Shown here in pieces: positions 33,801 to 40,549 of a DNA stretch of 57,065 bases (positions are counted from its first letter, which is position 1; every line of letters begins with the position of its first letter). Source of the stretch: CAZAYP01 sp964489425 [NCBI: uncultured Verrucomicrobiota bacterium] (GTDB lineage Bacteria; Verrucomicrobiota; Kiritimatiellia; RZYC01); NCBI GenBank assembly GCA_964489425.1, contig CAZAYP010000037.1:1-57065 (forward strand), written 5' to 3'. A program made the position numbers and the translations under genes. The notes beneath the pieces were generated by a model that was not told the origin of the DNA, made no database searches, and worked only from the letters and a program-made list of their open reading frames with translations.

Positions 33801-35846
33801 ATTTTTGGCTACCCTTACGCCGACGATATCGGACCCGGCCGCACCTATCCGCAAGGTTACGAAGGTCCGGACCTGATCCATTTCAATTACGTGGATTTGT
33901 ATGCTCTGACCGGCGCCAAGCCCACCGGCGTGGTCGTTTCCATCACGATCACCAACTATACGCCGGCGTTCGGCGAATTCACCGACGCGTTGGCACCCAC
34001 GGTGCTGAATGTGGAATTCTACATGTCCGGCGACGGGTTCCAGGTCAAGCCGGCCACCTGGACCGGCAGCCGCCGCGCCGTGGGGCGGTTGCAGCAGGGT
34101 TACGGCGACTTTATCCGCCAGTATTACGAGTTGCAGCGCGCGCTGGCGGTCAACGATGCGCACCTGGCCGATTTGCAGCTGGCGTTCGACAATTATGTGG
34201 CCCAACACCAGGTCGCGAACGCCATCAGCCAGCAGACGGCCGAAAACCGCCTGCTGGAACGCGTGGCACGCAAGCTGGAGTTTGAGCGGCGCATGTCGGA
34301 CCGGCGGAAAAGCGCCAAGTCTGAATTTGTCAACGACATCAAGAAGGCCGCCTCCGAAGCCCTGCCGGTGTGCGTGGGCATGGCCGACGACGTCACCTCC
34401 GTGGGCCGTAGCGCCCTGGAGATGGCCGGCGCGGTCGGCGCCTACGAAATTCGCAAGGATCTGATCCACATCGATGAGCTGGCCTACAGTTGGGAAAACG
34501 ACTTCCAGGAAGCCCGCGACTCGCTGGCCGACTACCGCACCTTGTCCGAGGAACAGAAAGAACTGCGCGCCGCCCAGGCCCCGGTCCTGTCCATGTGGCG
34601 GGAGCAGGAATTCCTGATGTACGACGTGCAAATCAAGCTGGAGTCCCTGGCGCAGGCCGAGCAGCGTTACCTGGCAACCCTGGCCGAGGGCCAGCGCCTG
34701 CTGCAAAGCCGGACCACATTCCGCCAGCGTTCCGCCGCGCGCATCCAGCGCGACCGGTACCAGGACATGGCGTATCGGCTGTTCCGCAACGAAGCCCTGG
34801 CCCAATACGCCGCCGCCTTTGCCCAGGCCGCCCGCTATACGTACCTCGCGGCCCGGGCGTACGGTTATGAAACCGGCCTGGATGCGCCCAATGCCCTGTC
34901 GTATTCCGCGGCGGATTTTCTCGCCGACATCATGCAATGTGCCGCCCTGGGGCGGGTCGAGCAGGGCGTGCCGGTGGCCGGCAGCTTGGGGGATGCAGGC
35001 CTGGCGGGGGTCCTGGCGCGGATGAACGCCAACTGGGACGTGCTCAAAGGCCGGCTCGGCATCAACAATCCGGAGCAACACCTCAACGTGTTTTCGCTGC
35101 GCAACGAATGGTTCCGGATCGGTTCGCCCACCGGGACCACGGAAAGCGCCGCCAGCCAGGCACTGTGGCAGAATGCGCTCTGGAATTGCGTGGTGGACGA
35201 TCTGCCGGCGGTCCCCGAGTTTCAACGCTACTGCTTGTCGTTCTTCTCCACCAACGGCGCCGAACCGGGCATCGTGATCCCCTTTGCCACCACCATCGAT
35301 TTCGGGCGCAACTTTTTCGGCTGGCCGCTGGCGGGCGGCGATAACGCCTATGACGCCACGCGGTTTGCCACGAAAATCCAATCCGTCGGCTTGCAGTTCA
35401 TCGGCTATAATCCCAGTCTGGCGGATGCGCCGACCGCTTACCTGGTGCCGCTGGGCGTGGATGCGCTGCGCTCGCCCGCGGCGGCCGATGGCGTGCCGGA
35501 ACCCTGGATGGTGGTGGACCAGGCACTGCCGGTGCCTTATGCGTTGAGCAGCGGCGATATGAACGAACCGGACTGGTTGCCGCTGGTGGATTCGCTTTCC
35601 GGCGGGCTCATGCAGATCCGCAAACATCCCTCGTTCCGCGCGTATCACGACCTGGCGGCTTTTACCCCCGATGAAATCTGCTCCAACCAGCGATTGATTG
35701 GCCGGTCTGCCTGGAACACGCAATGGGTCCTGATCATCCCCGCCGGCTCGCTCGGCGCCAATCGCAACCAGGCGCTGCAGACCCTGATCGGGTCGATTAC
35801 CGATATTTACCTGTACATCAACGCCTACAGTTACGCCGGAAATTGA
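27810..35846 (+). CDS. Very large exported protein with two LamG-like domains and a C-terminal coiled coil
   Basis: 2678 residues. ATG 27810 follows GAAGGAG; a long n-region precedes the hydrophobic segment ending VVQAQAQS. Residues ~30-490 are an unrecognised module with W-rich motifs. Two concanavalin/LamG-type domains follow at ~495-690 and ~715-900 (ELWLNP...GQWYHVAIS...LYVNGQPEGG...GQVDEVRIWTVAR). The middle is beta-rich and unassigned. Residues ~2090-2300 are helical and heptad-like, rich in Glu/Gln/Arg, and could form a stalk. LamG domains usually bind glycans or proteins. It probably acts at the cell surface together with the neighbouring exported proteins. No protease, glycosidase or membrane anchor motif was found. 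Confidence 0.75.
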   Translation: MKRPWLLDDARHIPDATAARRRVARTVLAAVGWGWLVVQAQAQSGLMLAGSFDNRWYIPFYDVTAWTTNAWTNYVGQSLHMLGGHAGAYPVPTSGVAGVAGSIPSDGAFQLVASSMGAPVPEQQPDYYFGDIIAWPFGADTNQGPLNISPSNSAFYTAAADAVYAADYGYVTITWALTNGAQETLTYLISAVPVRTPKRLFWTAHPWQAPPVTLISQDAVPEPTYPVIHYNSSIFKPVGHGILDWIPYFQNNFDFTGVWWDTISDDKTNHVKQLHSAGCSGLFLLEYFMDPGMTRQCGVEIVQVMPPQINIQTVDLGDRLLPMETYYAADAMYPNVRRGHDRVYAHASGSQAGWVFPIDTTTDDPSKIEIYWQQPGLLDILWPYESDWYAADWGENPQLYLRGGSEKNAAVLMPVENHAEIMKADPFWHARLHGGEFYTDGPGYTLLKYSLPDGGVAFETIQAVDHTNPQFVNRMTHPWTIGTEIAMVDSEQDIVLALNGQQDGMTFTDRSAPCYAYTWELWLNPATLNDAVLVRDGTGQSAASPLRLLGIQNGRIVHVNNDGNYHVQYSSTLLQTGQWYHVAISAAGSGLMQLYVNGQPEGGTINVGTLAANDAYGLGINANFWAWAPETGSVAFNLGSFAGQVDEVRIWTVARSQGQIAETMRVSLAGTETGLRNYYNFQNDSWYARDGSPHHVNGQFQGAPAHELIAPRAFEAALGFQGASGMMLIPDAVGAAQPLNLTVELWVQPQVVRPSTIWQRNQSSSSPGPGMPMLCLSGIGTFEAYVADTNGVGQWINGATVAQAGQWYHVALSISNNGLAQLYVNGLADGAPVSIGTLWNQGNQFELAGPASGYMYFAGYVNDVRLWNVARSPAQIRAAMFQKLAGSEPGLTAFFNFEDDSNPAAAINLTPNSASQNGILVGDAYYLAVPPFHAGQTAPDFPGFIYADTGNRYNPDFYDYPSTADTNINSHIFPVNSGLLEVWWAAASAFNPVLAAPVYWPAVAQIYSNQWPVAAPDQQIVIASGQGTGELPDDWAAPAIYYQNDFLKPGYNPNEEHALMIGATVFALRDDLNQADSSQPFVLLEYFDTNALPQMALWSVVATNAAYGFAPFSQLTVPILLQPPMPLAEMPLCAESYVSAGSAYKDRNLDFWGYQAGNDGVSPMNVTLRFWYQIQPGFAFPDHLFAPQAGDHIPWRTSAGGVMYSLFDPPQAVVYQLNWPTNAPVLALGETLGNAAHGLPAIRGQASVRVLYQQSTTADPQRPSVKLLDPTVARGAPLSGIPGDLNTADQVSMGADGNFYFLNLPPHLQGLLYYNPSAAPTERLQLMGRYVDQSATGGENYYQLNFLEGSILQTNTDLGWVYAMSQDPAWRLAVPQLPTAAVEISDDATPFDSLALSAGWARGTGWVTVAFNTSTNLCDPGDPISLNTFMVMGPYYQGEVEVLNSQNPIDERISMRHSGDFAGRDQTDFTFDWRYNTPVDGQPPPTPPDAWPVYAGAGLYLTVSGQGVFTLQDHVFAVRYRANDPAGPMGTNWSPWTSAALAEGWVKRVMARVTPFEQRLTDLLNNAVNPVVSMVSQAGRRWEGNVPMNSAQLNSLGLIEFYQTVFNQASMMSINAGICDPDANNALRLAAGRIYELYTVLGNEAYADAVDPTIAFGTDDQVYGDQATSLFCFMNQTPSLLDEELALLRGRDNTVQPTVFNAPYYNRLLWNYSGQITGGELAYALNYNIRSQAGNVSGTISADDAAALYPQGHGDAWGHYLTALAPFYGLLHQPSFAWQPVAEMTQVGEADVTVNYYHERQFAAGAAAKARAGSDIAQKTWSHDYAADSRQFLLEKYCDANAARAWGLGQWGARVGQGAYFDWLAVNALIPARDTDTNHVGVQVVDREHVPELAELALAYRGLQTMLDAADAGLNPLGLSANALPFDIDPAQVTQSGGATHFEQIYARAVQALNNAVLVFNDAKNCTQLLRRQEDSAVEFQNALDGEEESYTAQLIEIFGYPYADDIGPGRTYPQGYEGPDLIHFNYVDLYALTGAKPTGVVVSITITNYTPAFGEFTDALAPTVLNVEFYMSGDGFQVKPATWTGSRRAVGRLQQGYGDFIRQYYELQRALAVNDAHLADLQLAFDNYVAQHQVANAISQQTAENRLLERVARKLEFERRMSDRRKSAKSEFVNDIKKAASEALPVCVGMADDVTSVGRSALEMAGAVGAYEIRKDLIHIDELAYSWENDFQEARDSLADYRTLSEEQKELRAAQAPVLSMWREQEFLMYDVQIKLESLAQAEQRYLATLAEGQRLLQSRTTFRQRSAARIQRDRYQDMAYRLFRNEALAQYAAAFAQAARYTYLAARAYGYETGLDAPNALSYSAADFLADIMQCAALGRVEQGVPVAGSLGDAGLAGVLARMNANWDVLKGRLGINNPEQHLNVFSLRNEWFRIGSPTGTTESAASQALWQNALWNCVVDDLPAVPEFQRYCLSFFSTNGAEPGIVIPFATTIDFGRNFFGWPLAGGDNAYDATRFATKIQSVGLQFIGYNPSLADAPTAYLVPLGVDALRSPAAADGVPEPWMVVDQALPVPYALSSGDMNEPDWLPLVDSLSGGLMQIRKHPSFRAYHDLAAFTPDEICSNQRLIGRSAWNTQWVLIIPAGSLGANRNQALQTLIGSITDIYLYINAYSYAGN

Positions 35847-35880
35847 AGATGGAACTGAGCATTAATTCGGAGAATCGCAC

Positions 35881-36720
35881 ATGACTACCCAAAAACTGCT
35901 GCTCCTCCTGGGGTTGGGCTTGTTCCCGTTGGCGGACGTCCAGGCTTTGTTGCCGCGGCCGGCCTTCGTGATCTATGGCCTGGCGTTGGACGAGTATGGT
36001 TGGCCTTACCTGAATAACGCCGAAATCATCCTGCGCGCCCAGGGCCTGGAAATCCAGCGGCAGCCCATCACCGGCCTGCTGGCGCCGGACATGAACTTCC
36101 GTTTCTACGTCCCCCTGGACAACGGCGTGGGCGGCGCTTATGCCACCAATGCCATTCCCAGCGGCGCAGCCATCACCCTGGCCGTGCGCGCCTATGGGGT
36201 CGAGCAGCCGCTGCCGGGCGCAGTCACCAACACCGCCGGCCTGCCCGGCGACGTGCTGCAATGGAATGTCACCGCCGGCCTGGACATCGATCATGACGGC
36301 CTGCCGGATCCTTGGGAACAGTGGATTGTCGATCATTCCACGAATGCGAACATTCGATCCATCTGGGACGTACACCCCGGCGACGATTTCGACGGCGACA
36401 CCGCGAAAAACATCGAGGAATATTGGTCCGGCACCGACCCGACCTGGGCGTTTGACTTTTTCTATGCGGAACAACTGCAGGCCACGGCCAACAAGCGCCT
36501 GGTGATTACATCCCTGGGCGTGCCCGGCAAAACGTATCGGCTCTATTCCGCCCCCACAACCCTGATTAATAACCGGTGTTACGATTGGCAACCCTGCCCT
36601 TTCGCCACAACCGAAACCGGCCCGATCAACAACTCAACCCTTGTTGGCTGCGGCGCCTATTTCAAGCTCTACTTGGAAATGACCAACGCGCCACACGTCT
36701 TTCGACTAACGGTACGGTGA
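35881..36720 (+). CDS. Small exported protein with thrombospondin-3/dockerin-like calcium loops
   Basis: 279 residues with a signal peptide (MTTQKLLLLLGLGLFPLADVQA). The first half is a beta domain (VIYGLALDEYGWPYLNNAEI). In the middle are two Ca-binding loops, DIDHDGLPDPWEQ and DDFDGDTAKNIEEY, of the type found near the C-termini of PVC exported proteins. It ends with a beta domain of the form YRLYSAPT...FRLTVR. It is the last gene of the exported-protein run (34 bp after the LamG gene). Role unknown; calcium-stabilised structural part is an inference. Confidence 0.72.
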   Translation: MTTQKLLLLLGLGLFPLADVQALLPRPAFVIYGLALDEYGWPYLNNAEIILRAQGLEIQRQPITGLLAPDMNFRFYVPLDNGVGGAYATNAIPSGAAITLAVRAYGVEQPLPGAVTNTAGLPGDVLQWNVTAGLDIDHDGLPDPWEQWIVDHSTNANIRSIWDVHPGDDFDGDTAKNIEEYWSGTDPTWAFDFFYAEQLQATANKRLVITSLGVPGKTYRLYSAPTTLINNRCYDWQPCPFATTETGPINNSTLVGCGAYFKLYLEMTNAPHVFRLTVR

Positions 36721-36857
36721 TAAATAAAATGGCCTTGGGAATATTTTTGGAGGGCGCCGCTCCGTCGGAGCCGTCTTGGAAGGTTCGTCCGTGTTCAGCC
36801 ATTCCTCATTCTGCCCCGCCTCGTACGAACGGGTGTTCGGCCAACCGCGGGCAGTTT

Positions 36858-36881
36858 GTAGTGAGCGCCGTAAGGCGCGTT
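36858..36881 (+). repeat. REP-like hairpin with GTAG foot
   Basis: GTAGTGA followed by GCGCCGTAAGGCGC (36865-36878). A near-identical copy lies in inverse orientation at 54042-54062, and a diverged direct copy at 54094-54114. The rest of the 36721-36960 gap holds no gene. Confidence 0.65.
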
Positions 36882-36909
36882 GGTCAGAATGAGAATGGCG
36901 GGTCCGTGG

Positions 36910-36938
36910 TTGACACGGCTGGTATTATGGTCCGTAAA
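36910..36938 (+). promoter_or_regulatory. Candidate promoter of the isoprenoid/dehydratase operon
   Basis: TTGACA at 36910-36915 with an AT-rich region 17-19 bp downstream (CGTAAATT). A separate TATAAT at 36946-36951 has no good -35 at the usual distance and is very close to the start at 36961. The TTGACA makes this the best promoter candidate for the operon, with the -10 uncertain. Confidence 0.35.
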
Positions 36939-36960
36939 TTAATTCTATAATGAAGGCGAT

Positions 36961-37848
36961 ATGCAAATGAATCGACGGGTTTGGTTCAGTTCAGTCATGG
37001 CGGTGGCGGCGGTTTCCCTCCCGCTGACCGTGCGCGCCGACCTGGCGCGCGATTACTCGGCCGTGCCCGTCGGCTCCTGGTACCCGGCCTACTATCTAAA
37101 CTATACAGATTCCAAGGCCGCGACCGGCGGAACCCGGATTGATTCGGCGGTGAACCTGTTCCGCCTTACGCAGACGGTTAACGTGTTCGGCCGGTGCGGC
37201 GGCTGGAACGTGATCGTGCCGTACGAAAACCTGGATATATCGGCGGACGGCCGGGACACCAGCCGGCAGGGCGGCATGGGCGATCCCAAGCTGGTGCTGG
37301 ATGTCAACCTCTTCGGTGCGCCGGCGTACAGCAAGGCGGATTTCAGCAATTACGTAGTGCAAACGTATTCCAGCTTTCACCTCGGCATCACCGCGCCGCT
37401 GGGGCAGTACAACCGCGATAATCCGGCCAACATCGGCAGCGACCGCTGGACGTTCACGCCGGAGGTCAACTACAGCTACACGCCCAACAAGGGCAAGACC
37501 TGGCTGGAAGCCTATCTCAAGCCGACCTTCTATACGGACAACTGCGAGTATGATGGCGACAAGACCTTGAGCCAGGACCCGTCCGTGGACTTGGAAGGGC
37601 ACGCGAGCCAGACCGTCTGGAAACGCCTCTGGCTGGCGCTTGACCTGTACTACAACTGGGGCGGAGAAACCGCGGTCAATGGGTCATGGCAGGACAACCG
37701 CGACCGGACCCTGAGCGGTGGCGTTTCCGCCAACTTTACGCCGTGGCATCATGGCCGCATCCTGCTGAGCTACAAGGATACGCTGTCCAAGCCATCGGAT
37801 GCTTCCAACACCCGTTCGCTCATGCTGTATGTGGCGCAACTATTCTGA
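36961..37848 (+). CDS. Outer-membrane channel of the MetA-phenol-degradation type
   Basis: 295 residues with a signal peptide ending LPLTVRA. The mature part is a run of amphipathic beta-strands ending in an aromatic residue (LMLYVAQLF), as in outer-membrane barrels. Family motifs are YPAYYLNYTDS, GGWNVIVPYENLDISADG, GGMGDPKLVLDVNLFG and SSFHLGITAPLGQYN. This is the PF13557 type often found with degradation pathways for hydrophobic compounds. It is the first gene of a packed operon and probably admits the hydrophobic substrate or exports a product. A second, divergent member lies at 48507, at the other end of the cluster. Confidence 0.75.
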   Translation: MQMNRRVWFSSVMAVAAVSLPLTVRADLARDYSAVPVGSWYPAYYLNYTDSKAATGGTRIDSAVNLFRLTQTVNVFGRCGGWNVIVPYENLDISADGRDTSRQGGMGDPKLVLDVNLFGAPAYSKADFSNYVVQTYSSFHLGITAPLGQYNRDNPANIGSDRWTFTPEVNYSYTPNKGKTWLEAYLKPTFYTDNCEYDGDKTLSQDPSVDLEGHASQTVWKRLWLALDLYYNWGGETAVNGSWQDNRDRTLSGGVSANFTPWHHGRILLSYKDTLSKPSDASNTRSLMLYVAQLF

Positions 37849-37885
37849 GAAACGCCAGGACAAACCCAAGAAAGGAAGGCAAAGT

Positions 37886-38776
37886 ATGGACAACACGATC
37901 AAAACGCCGGACAAAAAATGCTGCTGCTGCATGGTTCCCGCGGGCATGACCGGTACGCAAAAAGCGGTCCTGGGTACAGCGGTTTTGTTTCTGCTGATAT
38001 ACATCTATATGGTGGCCCGGACCTTGCTGGCGCCTATCGTGGCGTTGCCGCCGGTTCCCGGCGGGGCGTACGGGAAGCTCATTCCGCTGGTGGGGTTCGC
38101 CTTTCTGTACATGGCCTACGCCCGGGGATGGAAGAGCGCATGCTTCTGCGCCGCCTTTGCCTGGGTCTACTGCTGGATGGGTGAAGAATGCAGCGTTCAC
38201 ACGGGTTTCCCGTTTGGCCATTATTACTATTCCGACATGCTGGGCAAGAAACTGGACGTGGTGCCGATCCTCGTCGGGCTTAACTATTTCTGGCTGCTCA
38301 TATTCCCGACCTATTTCGTTGCCAATCTAATCACGCAAGGAACCTTCCTGAAGCCCGCCGGCGGCACCGGAAAGCTGCTGTTTACGGCGTTTATTGGCAG
38401 CGTGCTGATTTCCGCAATGGATATGGTGTTGGACCCCATGGACGCCACCAAGCTGCACGAATGGGTGTGGACCAAGAACGACTATACCGGGTTCTACGGC
38501 ATCCCCTACATAAACTACCTTGGCTACTTGATTGTCATGACCCCGTTCTTCTTCATTTATGGGTTGGTCGAACGGAAACTTGGCGCCAAGCCGCTGGGGC
38601 CTGTCAATGGATACGTCGCGGCCTTCCCGTTGGTGGCCTATTTTCTGGCCTTGATTCTGTACGGTATACCGGCGCCTTCCGGCGTCTTCCTGGTGGGTTG
38701 CTTTACCATCGGCCTGCCGCTGTTGCTGGCGATCGACAAACTGATCAAGTGTTTCAACGAAAAACCACAGGGGTGA
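37886..38776 (+). CDS. Carotenoid biosynthesis protein, CruF-like membrane hydratase homologue
   Basis: 296 residues with about seven membrane segments. Start ATG 37886 follows GGAAGG. The family signature is clear: ECSVHTGFPFGHYYYSDMLG, VPILVGLNYFWLLIFPTYF, and MDMVLDPMDATKLHEWVW, followed by YFGIP-like FYGIPYINYLGY. Known members (CruF and haloarchaeal C50 carotenoid hydratase) add water to terminal isoprenoid double bonds. A Cys cluster (KKCCCCMV) near the N-terminus is unusual. In this operon it accompanies Ldi- and CrtC-like proteins, so the substrate may be a short isoprenoid and not a carotenoid (inference); no carotenoid synthesis genes (crtB, crtI) are present. Confidence 0.78.
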   Translation: MDNTIKTPDKKCCCCMVPAGMTGTQKAVLGTAVLFLLIYIYMVARTLLAPIVALPPVPGGAYGKLIPLVGFAFLYMAYARGWKSACFCAAFAWVYCWMGEECSVHTGFPFGHYYYSDMLGKKLDVVPILVGLNYFWLLIFPTYFVANLITQGTFLKPAGGTGKLLFTAFIGSVLISAMDMVLDPMDATKLHEWVWTKNDYTGFYGIPYINYLGYLIVMTPFFFIYGLVERKLGAKPLGPVNGYVAAFPLVAYFLALILYGIPAPSGVFLVGCFTIGLPLLLAIDKLIKCFNEKPQG

Positions 38777-38779
38777 TGT

Positions 38780-39682
38780 ATGGCCGATTTGATGCACGAG
38801 GCCTGGTTTATCCAGACGATTGGATTTCTGGCGCATTCCGCCTTTTTCTCCATCGTGTTCGTCATTGCCTCGCGGATCACGCCGGCGGCACTGGCGCAGG
38901 AGTTGCGCAAGCCGCTCCTGCTGCTCAAGACGTTTGTCATCACGAGCATCGTGGTCCCGTTGCTCACGGCCGGGATCGTCAAGCTGTTGCATGTGCCGAT
39001 GCTGCTGGGCGGCGTGATGTTGATCGGCGCGGTGACGCCGGGCAGTCCATTTGCCCTCATGGGCACCAAGAGCAAGAAAGGCAGCTTGCCGCTGGCTTCC
39101 ACGATCATGGGTTTTTTAATCGTGGTCATGCCCGTCACCGTGCCCTGCTGGCTATGGGTCTTCAACCACTGGTTTGCCTTGCATCACCTGGCCATCAGCC
39201 CGGTCAAGGTATTCGCCACAGTGGCTTACCTTACGATTCTACCCCTGGCCATTGGCGTGGCCGTGAACGCGCTGTTGCCCAAGGTGGCGGACATCCTGCA
39301 GCGGGTGCTGAACATCTATTCCAAGGTCGCCATCCTCATTATCCTGGTGCTGTTCATTTGGCCAGGCTTGAAAACGCTGTTCACCTTTGACATGGTGAGT
39401 TGGGTGGCGATTGTGGCGGTGATGACCTTGTCGTTGGTGGCCGGCTATTATTCCGGCGGGGAAACCCGGCCGGAACGTATCGCCATCGCGCTCGCGGCCA
39501 CCGAATGCAACTTAACGGCCCTGATCGTCATTGCCCACGTTTCGTATCCCCAGGTGCACATCCTCGGGACGCTGCTGGCCTACATCATCGTGAGCTTTCT
39601 GACTGCCATGGTCTGGTACAAGCTGCTTTTGCGTCAGTTGGCGCGGCAGGGCGAAACACTCAACGAAAAGAGCGCGTCATGA
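38780..39682 (+). CDS. BASS-type (bile acid:sodium symporter-like) membrane transporter
   Basis: 300 residues, about nine to ten transmembrane helices, starting 3 bp after the preceding stop. It resembles the SBF/BASS fold: an inverted repeat of helices with the crossing-region motif AATECNLTALIVIAHV (compare E.CN.. in the family) and GAVTPGSPFALMG in the first half. Characterised relatives move bile acids, pantoate, pyruvate or other organic anions with sodium. Its position between hydratase-like and dehydratase-activator genes suggests uptake of an organic acid intermediate. The gene overlaps the next one by 4 bp (ATGA). Confidence 0.72.
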   Translation: MADLMHEAWFIQTIGFLAHSAFFSIVFVIASRITPAALAQELRKPLLLLKTFVITSIVVPLLTAGIVKLLHVPMLLGGVMLIGAVTPGSPFALMGTKSKKGSLPLASTIMGFLIVVMPVTVPCWLWVFNHWFALHHLAISPVKVFATVAYLTILPLAIGVAVNALLPKVADILQRVLNIYSKVAILIILVLFIWPGLKTLFTFDMVSWVAIVAVMTLSLVAGYYSGGETRPERIAIALAATECNLTALIVIAHVSYPQVHILGTLLAYIIVSFLTAMVWYKLLLRQLARQGETLNEKSAS

Positions 39683-40491
39683 TTGTCGGCGGTTGCGATT
39701 TGGGGTCGACGACCGGCAAGGCGGCCATTCTGGTGGACGACGCTTTGTTCCTGGGCGACATCATCACGGCGACCCCCAAGCCGGCGGTAACAGCCACCAT
39801 GGCCATGGACAGTGCCGTCAAAAAAGCCGGGCTAAAGTCCATCGCGGACGTGGAATTCATCATTGGCACAGGGTACGGACGGCTCAAGGTGCCGTTTGCC
39901 AATGACAATGTCTCGGAAATCTCCTGCCACGGCCGCGGCGCCTTTTATGCCTGTGCTACCGTGCGCACCATCATTGATATCGGCGGGCAGGACTGCAAGG
40001 CGATCGGCATCAACGCCAAGGGGGGCGTGGTCGGATTTGAAATGAACGAGCGCTGCGCCGCCGGCACCGGCCGATTTTTCCAGGTAATGGCCAAGATCCT
40101 CACCTGTGGGATGGACGGCATCGGATCCGCCGCCAATATCAGCGCCACGCCAGTCAGCATCTCCAACCAGTGCAGCGTGTTTGCGGAATCCGAAATCATA
40201 ACCCTGATCAACGATGAGAAACCGTTGCCCGACATCATTACCGGCATCAACCAATCCGTGGCCAAACGCGTGAGCGCCTTGGTGCGCAGAGTGGGCGTCA
40301 ACGCCGAGGTAACCCTGACCGGCGGCTGCTCCAAGAACGAGGGGCTGGTCAAAGCCTTGGAGAAAGAGTTGGGCGCGTCCATCAAGAAACTGCCCCTGGA
40401 TCCGCAGTCCATGGGCGCTATTGGCGCGGCGGTCATCGCCCGGGACAAATGGAAAGCCCAGTTGGCGAAACCCGCGGCAACCCCATCGTGA
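39679..40491 (+). CDS. 2-hydroxyacyl-CoA dehydratase/benzoyl-CoA reductase activating ATPase
   Basis: 270 residues of the BadF/BadG/BcrA/BcrD family (ASKHA fold). ATP-binding motifs are GGCDLGSTTGKAAI, TIIDIGGQDCKAI and TLTGGCSKNEGLV. Cys126 (NERCAAGTGRFF) and Cys165 (SNQCSVFAESE) match the two cysteines that hold the dimer-bridging [4Fe-4S] cluster in HgdC-type archerases. It hydrolyses ATP to push one low-potential electron into the partner dehydratase. The partner subunits are 4 kb downstream in the same operon. The start at ATG 39679 is set by the 4-bp overlap with the transporter gene. It marks an anaerobic pathway. Confidence 0.92.
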   Translation: MIVGGCDLGSTTGKAAILVDDALFLGDIITATPKPAVTATMAMDSAVKKAGLKSIADVEFIIGTGYGRLKVPFANDNVSEISCHGRGAFYACATVRTIIDIGGQDCKAIGINAKGGVVGFEMNERCAAGTGRFFQVMAKILTCGMDGIGSAANISATPVSISNQCSVFAESEIITLINDEKPLPDIITGINQSVAKRVSALVRRVGVNAEVTLTGGCSKNEGLVKALEKELGASIKKLPLDPQSMGAIGAAVIARDKWKAQLAKPAATPS

Positions 40492-40549
40492 CCGCGATGT
40501 ATCATGCAGGAGCGAGGCAAGTAACAGTCAAAGACAAGGAAGGAGCAAC

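Noticed and set aside
32586-35723. Very long minus-strand open frame opposite the LamG gene, and similar ones at 18254-20920 and 3373-4983
   Set aside because: These are antisense shadows caused by high GC at third codon positions. Their translations are low-complexity (G/R/V/H-rich) with no domains, while the plus-strand or nadB frames show clear families.
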